Source: CAWAQA01 sp963784065
GTDB taxonomy: Bacteria > Acidobacteriota > Vicinamibacteria > Vicinamibacterales > UBA2999
DNA length: 64,000 nt
Assembly: GCA_963784065.1 (NCBI GenBank)
Contig: CAWAQA010000002.1
Coordinates: 186,001 to 250,000, forward strand
Reading direction: 5' to 3'
Of the stretch, positions 36,319 through 44,006 are shown in pieces. Within the stretch, counting starts at the first letter, position 1. Each line of letters begins with the position of its first letter. The notes beneath the pieces are model-generated. The model saw only the letters and a program-made list of their open reading frames with translations. It did no database searches and was not told the origin of the DNA. A program made the position numbers and the translations under genes.

Positions 36319-36349
36319 AAGGCCAGCCCGGGGCGACCGGGCTGGCCTT
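36319..36349 (-). terminator. Strong hairpin terminator
   Basis: A 13-bp perfect stem (AAGGCCAGCCCGG with CCGGGCTGGCCTT) and 5-base loop. Read on the minus strand it ends CCTTTTCC, so it fits termination after the gene ending at 36400, separating that transcript from the cytochrome gene at 36300. On the plus strand it ends TTCTTCTG. Confidence 0.8.
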
Positions 36350-36399
36350 CTTCTGTCGGTGGCGGGCCGGCGGTGTGGGTCCGCCTCACCCGGATGTGC

Positions 36400-37266
36400 T
36401 TACCCGCGTTCACGAACGACGATGTGTTCCGAATCCCGGTCCTCGCACGGCAGATCCTCGGTCAGCACCGCCTTGGGATTGGGGTTGAGATTTCTCCTGA
36501 CCGGATTCAGCACCCACGGCTGCATCAGCACGGCCGGGTCGTGAACCGTCGCCTGCCACGTCAACGTGTTCCCTTCGCGGCGCAGGCGTTCGACCACACG
36601 CATGTTGTTGGTGTGGAAGTAGCCGGGCCACGCCAGCCAGCTCTCGCTGGTGAACCCGACGCTGTCGATGACCAGCTCGTCGCCCTCCCACTTGCCGACG
36701 GAGTCACCGTAGTAGGTGAGATCCTGCGAACGGATCGGGTCGTGGTCGCGGCCGTCGATCGGGACCACGCGGAACGTGTTCTTGGTCTGATACAGAAAGA
36801 TGATCTCGGTCGGGGTCTGCACGATCTTGCTCGGCGCCCCGATGCGCGGAATCCCTTCCGGGTAACACTTGATTTCCGGATCCTTCATGTTGCCATTCAC
36901 GTCCAGGTCCTGCACCTTGTCCCAGAATTCGGGCTTGTACAACGGCAGGTTGGGGCTCATGCGCTGCCTGACGCCGCTGTCGCGCTCGAAATTGATCGCA
37001 GGCTTGCACTCCTGTCCCGGATGACACGGACGTCCGCGGCTGAGCACGGTGACGTTGCCCTGCTCGTCGGGCTTCAGGTCGCCGCCCGCGCTGCCCACCC
37101 AGACGCCGCTGAAATCGGTCTTGCCGTCAGCCGTGCGGGGCGCCGGCGCGTTCTGTCCCGCGGCGGCGCGCTGCTGCTGCATCGTGGCGTCGGCCGGCAG
37201 CAGCCACAGCGCGGCCGCGACCGCCAGGGCGAAGCCCATGTTCGTGCGAAGAGATCGACGCATCAT
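36400..37266 (-). CDS. Exported hypothetical protein of the DUF6152-associated type
   Basis: 288 residues; signal peptide to about residue 28. Mature part starts with the pattern TADGKTDFSGVWVGSAGGDL, seen in many acidobacterial and planctomycete secreted proteins encoded beside DUF6152 genes. Other blocks are YPEGIPRIGAPSKIVQTPTE, DPIRSQDLTYYGDSVGKWEG, DELVIDSVGFTSESWLAWPG and GNTLTWQATVHDPAV. Several Cys are present (PCHPGQEC, KCYPEG). No catalytic motif is clear. It follows the DUF6152 gene by 26 bases, so they are probably co-transcribed. Confidence 0.8.
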   Translation of the reverse strand: MMRRSLRTNMGFALAVAAALWLLPADATMQQQRAAAGQNAPAPRTADGKTDFSGVWVGSAGGDLKPDEQGNVTVLSRGRPCHPGQECKPAINFERDSGVRQRMSPNLPLYKPEFWDKVQDLDVNGNMKDPEIKCYPEGIPRIGAPSKIVQTPTEIIFLYQTKNTFRVVPIDGRDHDPIRSQDLTYYGDSVGKWEGDELVIDSVGFTSESWLAWPGYFHTNNMRVVERLRREGNTLTWQATVHDPAVLMQPWVLNPVRRNLNPNPKAVLTEDLPCEDRDSEHIVVRERG

Positions 37267-37292
37267 TGGCGCTCGTCCTTTCGAAGAAGCCG

Positions 37293-37703
37293 TCAGTTGT
37301 TGAGCGCGTTGGTCGGGTCTTCGTGGAACAAGGTGATGACCTTGCCGTCAGGACCCTTCATCGTGCGCACGCGGCCGACATTGGCGCCATTTTTCGCCGG
37401 CGCGAACGTCACCTCGTACTTTTCGCCTTCCTGGAAGATCCGGACGAGGCCGGCGGAGCGGAGCGCGCCAGGTCCCGCGCCTGACATCTCCCACGTCACC
37501 TTCGTCCCGTCGGGCTTCGTCTCCTCGAAGAACCAGCGGACGTGGGGATTGATCATCGCGAACCGGGTCATGACGCCGGTGAAGGAGCCGGTCTTGCTCA
37601 TTTCGTATTCCGCCTGAATCGCGTGGTGCGCGATGGCGGGGGGCGCCGAGAAGAGCGCGACGGCCACCGCGACCAACACGCCACAAACACTCCAAGGTTT
37701 CAT
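37293..37703 (-). CDS. DUF6152 family protein, exported
   Basis: 136 residues; signal peptide ending AIAHH. Small beta-barrel-like domain with the family features HHAIQAEYEMSKTGSFTGVM, INPHVRWFFEE and GLVRIFQEGEKYEVTFAPA. The mature N-terminal His pair and the NPH motif could bind metal, but function is not known. The family occurs in envelope operons with the gene type at 36400, as here. Confidence 0.85.
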   Translation of the reverse strand: MKPWSVCGVLVAVAVALFSAPPAIAHHAIQAEYEMSKTGSFTGVMTRFAMINPHVRWFFEETKPDGTKVTWEMSGAGPGALRSAGLVRIFQEGEKYEVTFAPAKNGANVGRVRTMKGPDGKVITLFHEDPTNALNN

Positions 37704-37732
37704 ATGCTGCCTCCGCTACGAGGATCCGTGTG

Positions 37733-38570
37733 TTACTTGACGTTCTCTGGCACCGGCATGACGACGTATGGATTATAAGTGTTCGTATTCACCGTCACCA
37801 GCTCGAGTGTCGTGTCGCCCTGCTTCCGCGTGAGACGGCGGGGAAGCATGATGTCGGCCTTGTAATCGTCCCAGTTCCAGTCGCCGTACTCGGCATACGT
37901 CGTGTCCGTGACGACGGCTCCGGTCGTTTCGACCCGGACGATGTAGGTGCCCACCAGGCCTTTCATCGCCGCTTCGTGCGGTTTCACCAGGCTGGCGTCC
38001 CGCCGCACCGTGGCATTGACGGTGACATCATCCGCGGGCGCCGGCAGAGGGAACGACAGCACCATCGAGGCGGCCCGCGCCCTTCAGCGTCGCCCTGGCG
38101 CCAGCCAGCTGGCCCGCCTTGACGACACCCATCGGCGTGGTCCAGAGGTGCACGAGGCGTTCTTTGACCCTGTCACGCGCCGCCGTCGGGTTCTTGCCGC
38201 GGTCCACTTCGTTCCACGCCGCGGCGCCGGAGACGACCTCGACCTGCCGCTGCGCCTGGCCGCCCGCCGCCTGCCGGCGATAATCGACGCGCATGCCGGG
38301 CACGCTGTAGTTGAGGCTCATCCGGTATTCGGGGAGGTCGGCCTTCTGCTGGCCGACGGTCAAGGTTCCCTTGAACCAGTGCTCGAGCGTGAGGATGGAG
38401 TCTTCCTGCTGCATGCCGCGCAACATCCCCATCGAATTGGCCAGCTCGAAAAGCACGCCCTTCACATCGCTCGGGTTGGCTGGCGCCGCCGGCCGCTGTT
38501 GAGCGCCGGTCGCCACAGGGAGCACGAGAAACGTAGCGACGCCGGCGAAAACCAGTGCGGTAATGCGCAT
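37733..38570 (-). CDS. Exported protein resembling lipoprotein-sorting carriers, one frameshift
   Basis: About 279 residues after repair; signal peptide MRITALVFAGVATFLVLPVA ends at TGAQ. Frame shifts near 38070-38080: ARATLKG should join SMVLSFPLPAPADDV; one G or C too many in GGGCGCGGGCC is the likely cause. Blocks such as LEHWFKGTLTVGQQKADLPE, RMSLNYSVPGMRVDYRRQ and DDYKADIMLPRRLTRKQGDT show the long curved beta-sheet pattern of LolA/LppX-like carriers. It is the first gene of a minus-strand block with DUF6152 and probably handles a hydrophobic periplasmic ligand. Family assignment tentative. Confidence 0.65.
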
Positions 38571-38879
38571 AGATGATCCGGTCCTCGAAGAGGGTCGTTA
38601 GGGAAGGTTTTGTCTTTGGTGAATCCCCAAAAGACTAACGTAAACCAGTGATTCTGTAAAGAAAGCGCCGCCCGCGCGCCCGGCCGGGTGGCCTCCGCCG
38701 AACCTGGGTCGGAGTCATTTGGAGGCACTCGGATGTGGCGCAGAGTATCCTCTGCGTCGCGCGGCTTGCTGCGCGCGATCTGGCGAAGCCGCAGCGTGCG
38801 GACGAGCTGTCACTGGTGGCCTGACTCTTCTGAATGACTCGTGGCATGGATCGCCCACTTCCCGCATAGGTAAACCTGT
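38571..38879. other. Intergenic region between divergent genes
   Basis: 309 bases. One AT-rich imperfect inverted repeat at about 38607-38635 (GTCTTTGGTG ... CCCAAAAGAC) could be an operator or leader hairpin for the minus-strand block. Nothing else is recognisable: no repeat family and no small gene. Confidence 0.5.
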
Positions 38880-39860
38880 ATGGAGTATCAACAGCTCGGC
38901 GCCGCCGGCCCGCGCGTATCGAAGATCGGCCTCGGCTGCATGGGCATGTCGGATTTTTACGCGGGCCGCAATGACGACGAATCGATCGCGGCGATTCATC
39001 GCGCCCTCGATCTCGGCGTCAACTTCCTCGACACCGCGGATATCTACGGCCCCTTCACCAACGAACAACTGGTGGGCCGCGCCATCCGCGATCGCAGGGA
39101 CCAGGCCGTCGTCGCGACGAAGTTCGGGAACGTGCGGGCGGAGGACGGGACCTTCCTCGGCATCAACGGGTCGCCCGAGTACGTGCGGCGCGCCTGCGAC
39201 GGATCGCTGGCCCGCCTCGGGATCGACACGATCGACGTCTACTACCAGCACCGCGTGGACAGGACCGTCCCGATCGAGGAGACCGTCGGGGCGATGGCGG
39301 AGCTGGTGCGTGCGGGAAAGGTCAGGCACCTCGGACTCTCCGAGGCGGCGCCCGAAACCGTCAGGCGTGCCGCGGCGGTCCACCCCATCGCCGCGCTGCA
39401 GACCGAGTACTCGCTCTGGTCGCGGGAGCCCGAGGACGGCCTCCTGTCCACCTGCCGCGAGCTGGGCATCACGTTCGTTGCCTATAGTCCACTTGGCCGG
39501 GGATTCCTGACGGGTCGCTTCCAGACTCCCGAGGACATCCCCGCCGGCGACTGGCGCCGCAACGCGCCGCGGTTCCAGGGCGAGAACTTCGCGCGGAACC
39601 TCGAGCTGGTCCGCCGCGTCGAGCAGCTGGCGCAGCGCCGCGGATGCACACCTGCCCAGCTCGCCCTCGCATGGCTGGTCGCCCGCGACGTCGTGCCCAT
39701 CCCCGGCGCCAAGCACGCGTCGCGCGTCGAGGAGAATGCTGCCGCTGCCGGCCTGCGCCTCACGCCGCAGGAGATTGCGGAGATCGAGGCGGCCGCTCCA
39801 AAGGGTGCTGCGGCCGGCGAGCGGTACCCGGCAGCGGCGATGGGGAGCGTCAACCGATGA
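38880..39860 (+). CDS. Aldo/keto reductase
   Basis: NAD(P)H-dependent oxidoreductase with a TIM barrel; 326 residues, cytoplasmic. Catalytic tetrad: Asp51 (FLDTADIYG), Tyr56, Lys81 (VATKFG) and His124 (YYQHRVD). The N-terminal LGCMGMSDFYAG and C-terminal VPIPGAKHASRVEENAAA place it in the AKR13/YakC-like group acting on aldehydes. Its stop overlaps the permease start (ATGA), so the pair is translationally coupled. Confidence 0.94.
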   Translation: MEYQQLGAAGPRVSKIGLGCMGMSDFYAGRNDDESIAAIHRALDLGVNFLDTADIYGPFTNEQLVGRAIRDRRDQAVVATKFGNVRAEDGTFLGINGSPEYVRRACDGSLARLGIDTIDVYYQHRVDRTVPIEETVGAMAELVRAGKVRHLGLSEAAPETVRRAAAVHPIAALQTEYSLWSREPEDGLLSTCRELGITFVAYSPLGRGFLTGRFQTPEDIPAGDWRRNAPRFQGENFARNLELVRRVEQLAQRRGCTPAQLALAWLVARDVVPIPGAKHASRVEENAAAAGLRLTPQEIAEIEAAAPKGAAAGERYPAAAMGSVNR

Positions 39861-41356
39861 GAACGCCTCAACCCTCGGTCGCGAGCGCCGACACCGGGCT
39901 CGATACCGAATTCAAGCGCGGACTGGGCCTCTTCGACTCGACGATGGTCGTGGTCGGATCGATGATCGGATCCGGCATCTTCATCGTGTCGGCGGAGATG
40001 TCACGCTACGTCGGGAGTGCCGGCTGGCTGCTGGCGGCCTGGGCCCTCACCGGCCTGCTGACCATCGTCGGCGCGCTGTCCTACGGCGAGCTGGCGGCGA
40101 TGATGCCGCGCGCGGGCGGGCAGTACGTGTACCTGCGCGAAGCCTTCTCGCCACTCGTCGGGTTCCTTTACGGATGGACGCTGTTCCTCGTCATCCAGAC
40201 CGGGACGATCGCCGCCGTCGCCGTCGGCTTCGCGCGCTACTTCGGCGCACTGGTCCCGTGGATCGCCGACGACAACTACCTGATTCCGCCCATCCACGTC
40301 TCGACCGGGTACGCGCTCTCGCTGTCGACGACACAGCTGATCGGCGTCGTGATGATCGCGCTGCTGACGTGGACGAACACGCGCGGGCTGGATTACGGCC
40401 GCATCATCCAGAACGTCTTCACCACCGCCAAGACCGGCGCGCTCGTGGGGCTGATTGCCGTCGGGTTGTTCCTCGGATGGAATGCATCGGTCGTGGCCGA
40501 CAATTTCGGCAACGCCTGGATGCCGCGCAACCCGATCGAGTTCGCGCCCGGCATGAGCGCGATGACGACTTTCGGCGTCCTGATTGCGATCTGCCTCGCG
40601 CAGACCGGCTCGCTCTTTTCCGCCGACGCCTGGAACAACATCACGTTCACCGCGGGCGAGGTGAAGGATCCCCGGCGCAACGTCCCGTTGTCGCTGGCCT
40701 TCGGCACGATCATCGTCATCGGGCTGTACCTGCTCGCCAACGTCGCCTATCTCGTCACGCTGCCGATCGAGATGATTCAACAAGCGCCCGGCGATCGCGT
40801 GGCGACGACGATGCTCGAGGTCATATTTCCGGGACTGGGCGTGACGATCATGGCGGTGGCGATCATCATCTCCACGTTCGGATGCCAGAACGGCCTGGTG
40901 CTCGCGGGGGCGCGCGCGTACTACGCGATGGGGCGGGACAAGCTGTTCTTCCCGATGGCCGGCCGGCTGAACGCCGCAAAGGTACCAGGGCCTGGCCTGC
41001 TGCTGCAGGGGGTGTGGGCGGCGTTCCTGGTTCTACCGAGAACCTACAACCCGGCCACCAACACCTACGGGAATCTCTACAGCAACCTGCTGGAGTACGT
41101 GATCTCGGCGGCGCTGATCTTTTACATCCTGACGATCGCCGGAATTTTCAGGCTCAGGAAAACACGACCGAACGTGCCGCGGCCGTACAGGGCGTTCGGA
41201 TACCCGTTCGTGCCCGCGCTCTACATCGCCGGCGCGGCCACGATCCTGGTCGTGCTCTTCGTCTACCGTACAGCGACGACGTGGCCCGGCCTCGTCATCA
41301 TCCTGCTCGGGTTGCCCGCGTTCATGTGGTGGAATCGCGCGCATACACGCGCCTGA
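39857..41356 (+). CDS. APC family amino-acid permease
   Basis: 499 residues from ATG 39857, overlapping the previous stop by four bases. Twelve predicted membrane helices. APC signature in helix 1 (STMVVVGSMIGSGIFIVSAE), LSYGELAAMMPRAGGQYVYL in helix 2/3, and FGCQNGLVLAGARAYYAMGRDK in helix 8. Relatives include amino-acid/polyamine antiporters and LAT-like exchangers; the substrate is not fixed. Confidence 0.92.
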   Translation: MRTPQPSVASADTGLDTEFKRGLGLFDSTMVVVGSMIGSGIFIVSAEMSRYVGSAGWLLAAWALTGLLTIVGALSYGELAAMMPRAGGQYVYLREAFSPLVGFLYGWTLFLVIQTGTIAAVAVGFARYFGALVPWIADDNYLIPPIHVSTGYALSLSTTQLIGVVMIALLTWTNTRGLDYGRIIQNVFTTAKTGALVGLIAVGLFLGWNASVVADNFGNAWMPRNPIEFAPGMSAMTTFGVLIAICLAQTGSLFSADAWNNITFTAGEVKDPRRNVPLSLAFGTIIVIGLYLLANVAYLVTLPIEMIQQAPGDRVATTMLEVIFPGLGVTIMAVAIIISTFGCQNGLVLAGARAYYAMGRDKLFFPMAGRLNAAKVPGPGLLLQGVWAAFLVLPRTYNPATNTYGNLYSNLLEYVISAALIFYILTIAGIFRLRKTRPNVPRPYRAFGYPFVPALYIAGAATILVVLFVYRTATTWPGLVIILLGLPAFMWWNRAHTRA

Positions 41357-41384
41357 TCGGCAGGATCATTCAGTGCGACGGGCC

Positions 41385-41447
41385 GCGGAGACGCGGAGGC
41401 GCGGAGGGCACTTCGGCCTGGCCACTCCGCGTCTCCGCGTCTCCGCG
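41385..41447. repeat. Family-H inverted repeat (GCGGAGACGCGGAG words)
   Basis: GCGGAGACGCGGAGGCGCGGAG at left and CTCCGCGTCTCCGCGTCTCCGC at right around an 18-base centre: a long hairpin in a convergent gap. Confidence 0.75.
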
Positions 41448-41479
41448 ACTCGTTGGACGTAAATGTCGGTGGAGTCAGC

Positions 41480-42733
41480 TCAGCGCGCAGCACGCCGGGC
41501 GAGCCGCTCGATCTCGGAGGACGCGATGACCTGGTACTTCGCCGCGTACGCTTCGTGGTTCTTCTCGACGTCGCTCAACCGGTAAACGTAGTTCACCATC
41601 AGTCCAAGCGAGCGCTCGAGGCCCGTGCGGGACGTATCGCCCATCCAGTTCAGCCGCTCGAGCCTCGCCCCATTCGCCAGGTGAAACCGCGCGACGGGGT
41701 CGAGCGGCTCCTTGTTGCGCCTGGCCTCCAGCAGGTACTGCGCGCAGAGGGCGGACAACTCGTTCTTCACCGCGGTTGACACGGTGGTCGGATCGACGTC
41801 GCGCCAGCGCGCGTCGGCGGCGGTCAGCCAGGCGCGGAATCCCGGAATCGGCGAGAGCGTCGCGAATGTCTTCACCCGCGGAAACTCGCGACCGAGGTCT
41901 TCGACCACCTGCTTGATGAGGAAGTTGCCGAACGACACGCCGCGCAGCCCTTCCTGGCAGTTGGTAATCGAATAGAAGATGGCGCAGTCCGCGCGCGTGG
42001 GGTCGCCCACGGCCGAACCGGGATCGAGCAGCGACTGCACCTGGCCCATCATGCCGCGGGTCAGCGCGACCTCGATGAAGATCAACGGTTCGTCCGGGAG
42101 CGCGGGGTGGAAGAACGCGTAGCACCGGCGGTCACCCTGGAGCCGGCGCCTCAGGTCGCGCCATCCGTGGATCTCGTGGACCGCCTCGTACTCGATCAGC
42201 CGCTCGAGCACGACCGCGGGCGTGCGCCAGTCGATACGCTGCAGGACGAGGAAGCCGCGATTGAACCACGATCGGAACAGGTGCGCGAGGTCGGCATCGA
42301 TCCCCGCCCGCTGCGGATGCGCGTCGAGCGTCGACAGGAGCCGCCGCCGCATCGCGACCAGTACCGCTGTCCCGTCGGGCGCCATGTTCCAGCGGCGGAA
42401 CAGTTCCTGGCGCGGAGATTCCACCGCCGCCTGGAGGCGCACGAGGTTGGCCTGCGACGCGTCCTGGTGATACGCCTCCGCCGCCTTCTGCACGACGAGG
42501 GGATCGGGCGAGAACCCGGTCGCGAGCTGGTCGAAGAACGTGTCGACCTCGTTGGCGTCGAGCGCGAGGTATGCCGTGGCCACGGCGCCCGCGAGCCGTG
42601 CGCCGGACACTTCCCCACGCTCGGAGACGAGCTGGCGGCACAACGCGAACAGCTCCTGTGCCTTCGTGGACGCGCCCGGACGTCTTTTCGAGAACACGGT
42701 TAATCCGAAGACCAGCGGGGTAAAGAAATTCAC
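41480..42733 (-). CDS. Malonyl-CoA decarboxylase
   Basis: Converts malonyl-CoA to acetyl-CoA and CO2; 417 residues from GTG 42733 (MNFFTPLVFGLTVFSKRRPG). An in-frame TTG at 42775 would add 14 residues inside a small inverted repeat (CAGGGTTCAGGG ... CCCTGAACCCT, about 42732-42800). N-terminal helical domain (LFALCRQLVSERGEVSGARL). The catalytic GNAT-like domain has DCAIFYSITNCQEGLRGVSF (catalytic Ser), FATLSPIPGFRAWL and ARFHLANGARLERLNWMGD (catalytic His). With the malonyl-CoA synthetase at 31026 it would form a malonate-to-acetyl-CoA route. Confidence 0.92.
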   Translation of the reverse strand: MNFFTPLVFGLTVFSKRRPGASTKAQELFALCRQLVSERGEVSGARLAGAVATAYLALDANEVDTFFDQLATGFSPDPLVVQKAAEAYHQDASQANLVRLQAAVESPRQELFRRWNMAPDGTAVLVAMRRRLLSTLDAHPQRAGIDADLAHLFRSWFNRGFLVLQRIDWRTPAVVLERLIEYEAVHEIHGWRDLRRRLQGDRRCYAFFHPALPDEPLIFIEVALTRGMMGQVQSLLDPGSAVGDPTRADCAIFYSITNCQEGLRGVSFGNFLIKQVVEDLGREFPRVKTFATLSPIPGFRAWLTAADARWRDVDPTTVSTAVKNELSALCAQYLLEARRNKEPLDPVARFHLANGARLERLNWMGDTSRTGLERSLGLMVNYVYRLSDVEKNHEAYAAKYQVIASSEIERLARRAAR

Positions 42734-42811
42734 AGGGTTCAGGGTGGTAATCGGCCGGACGGGCAAGAGGTTCAATTCATGCCCGCGGCCCCCTGAACCC
42801 TCATGAAATGG

Positions 42812-43252
42812 TCACTTCATGGGCGAATAGTCCGTCGGGGTCAGGAACACCGACTGGACGTTGGCGACGATGGGGCCGTTGGCCTGTGTCTCCGAGGCGA
42901 CCTTCTTCCATTCCGGGTCGTTGCGGAACGCGTCCCAGCTCGCCGTGGCGGCCTCGCGGCTCGGATAGGCCATCAGGTAGACGAGGGTGTTCTGCGACAG
43001 CGGGGCATCCTGCGGCCTGAAGTAGACCACGCTGGTCATCCCGTGCTTCTGGAACAGCCGCATCGTGTGATTGCGGAAGCGCGCGTGGAGGTTCTCCAGC
43101 TTGCCCTCCGGCGCTGTATAGGTGCGCAGTTCGAACACGCGGGCGCCCGTCTGCGCGTGCGCGACGGCGCTCCCGGGGGTCAAATCCCGCGCGAAGAACC
43201 CGGCGACGAACGCCGCTGTGAGGAACGCGCCGCTCAAGAGCGTCTTCTTCAT
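42812..43252 (-). CDS. NIPSNAP family protein, exported
   Basis: 146 residues; ATG 43252 follows AGAGAGG. Signal peptide or anchor (LLSGAFLTAAFVAGFFA), cleavage near AHAQ. One ferredoxin-like NIPSNAP domain: VFELRTYTAPEGKLENLHAR, KHGMTSVVYFRPQD, NTLVYLMAYPSREAATASWD and FLTPTDYSPMK. The family has no settled activity. The leader places it in the periplasm. Confidence 0.9.
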   Translation of the reverse strand: MKKTLLSGAFLTAAFVAGFFARDLTPGSAVAHAQTGARVFELRTYTAPEGKLENLHARFRNHTMRLFQKHGMTSVVYFRPQDAPLSQNTLVYLMAYPSREAATASWDAFRNDPEWKKVASETQANGPIVANVQSVFLTPTDYSPMK

Positions 43253-43464
43253 GGTGTGAACCTCTCTTCGGTCAACCAGGCATCAACGTCGGCCTGCTCC
43301 TGGATTGTATAGAACCCTTGCATCCGGTAGTGGCTCAACCCGCACATCTGCGCGCACACGATCTCCCACTCGCCGGAGGCAGGAAAGGCGGGCTGCGCCG
43401 GACTCGGAGGCTCGTGGCAGGAAAACGGGGTTACGATTGGGCCGTATACGGGACCGCAGCGCAG

Positions 43465-43488
43465 GGACAGAAGGACAGAAGGACAGAA
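43465..43488 (+). repeat. Three tandem copies of GGACAGAA
   Basis: Perfect 8-base unit repeated three times, 32 bases before the cytochrome start, in the divergent gap between the NIPSNAP and cytochrome genes (43253-43519). Nothing else is recognised there. Confidence 0.8.
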
Positions 43489-43519
43489 GCCAGGGGCTTC
43501 ACAACAGCGGGGTTACACG

Positions 43520-43921
43520 ATGTTCATCAAGCTGACCAGTGCGTTCACGCTCGTCTTTGCATTCGCGTTCGTGCTTGCGCCCGCCGGCTACGCGCGCGCT
43601 GCCCGCCAGCGTTCGACGCGCGACCGCGTATACAGCGACGCACAGGCAGAGCGGGGCAAGGTGACCTACGTGACCATCTGCACGGAATGCCACGCCGAGC
43701 AGCTCTGGGGAGCGAACTGGAGCGGCAAGACCCTCGCCGACGTGTTCGACACCATCAAGACCTTCATGCCCGAGAACAATCCCGGGTCGCTCGATGCCAA
43801 GCAGGTGACCGACATCCTCGCCTATATCCTCCAGGCCAACAGCCTGCCTTCAGGGGCTGACGATCTGCCGGACACCGAGGAAGGCCTGAAGGCGATCAAG
43901 CTCGAGCCCGCGGAGAAGTGA
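43520..43921 (+). CDS. Exported monoheme cytochrome c
   Basis: 133 residues; signal peptide MFIKLTSAFTLVFAFAFVLA, cleavage near YARA. Heme site CTECH in AERGKVTYVTICTECHAEQL; the axial Met is probably in TFMPENNPG. C-terminal helix KQVTDILAYILQANSLPSG is typical of class I cytochromes. Periplasmic electron carrier; no enzyme partner is adjacent. Confidence 0.9.
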   Translation: MFIKLTSAFTLVFAFAFVLAPAGYARAARQRSTRDRVYSDAQAERGKVTYVTICTECHAEQLWGANWSGKTLADVFDTIKTFMPENNPGSLDAKQVTDILAYILQANSLPSGADDLPDTEEGLKAIKLEPAEK

Positions 43922-43987
43922 CGGGCAGAGAACTGGATACGCATGCCCGCGGCTCGTTTGTGCTGACCGTGGCTTCCTGACCGTCGG

Positions 43988-44006
43988 CTCCGGCTTCAGC
44001 CGGAAG
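43988..44006. repeat. Family-B palindrome in a convergent gap, providing a stop codon
   Basis: CTCCGGCTTCAGCCGGAAG; the minus-strand TGA at 43996-43998 ends the patatin gene. Confidence 0.8.

Noticed and set aside
36319..36349. Terminator hairpin as an attenuator or riboswitch for the cytochrome gene
   Set aside because: The perfect stem with a T-rich end on the minus strand and its place after the 36400 gene fit a simple terminator; no alternative pairing or aptamer-like element is visible.
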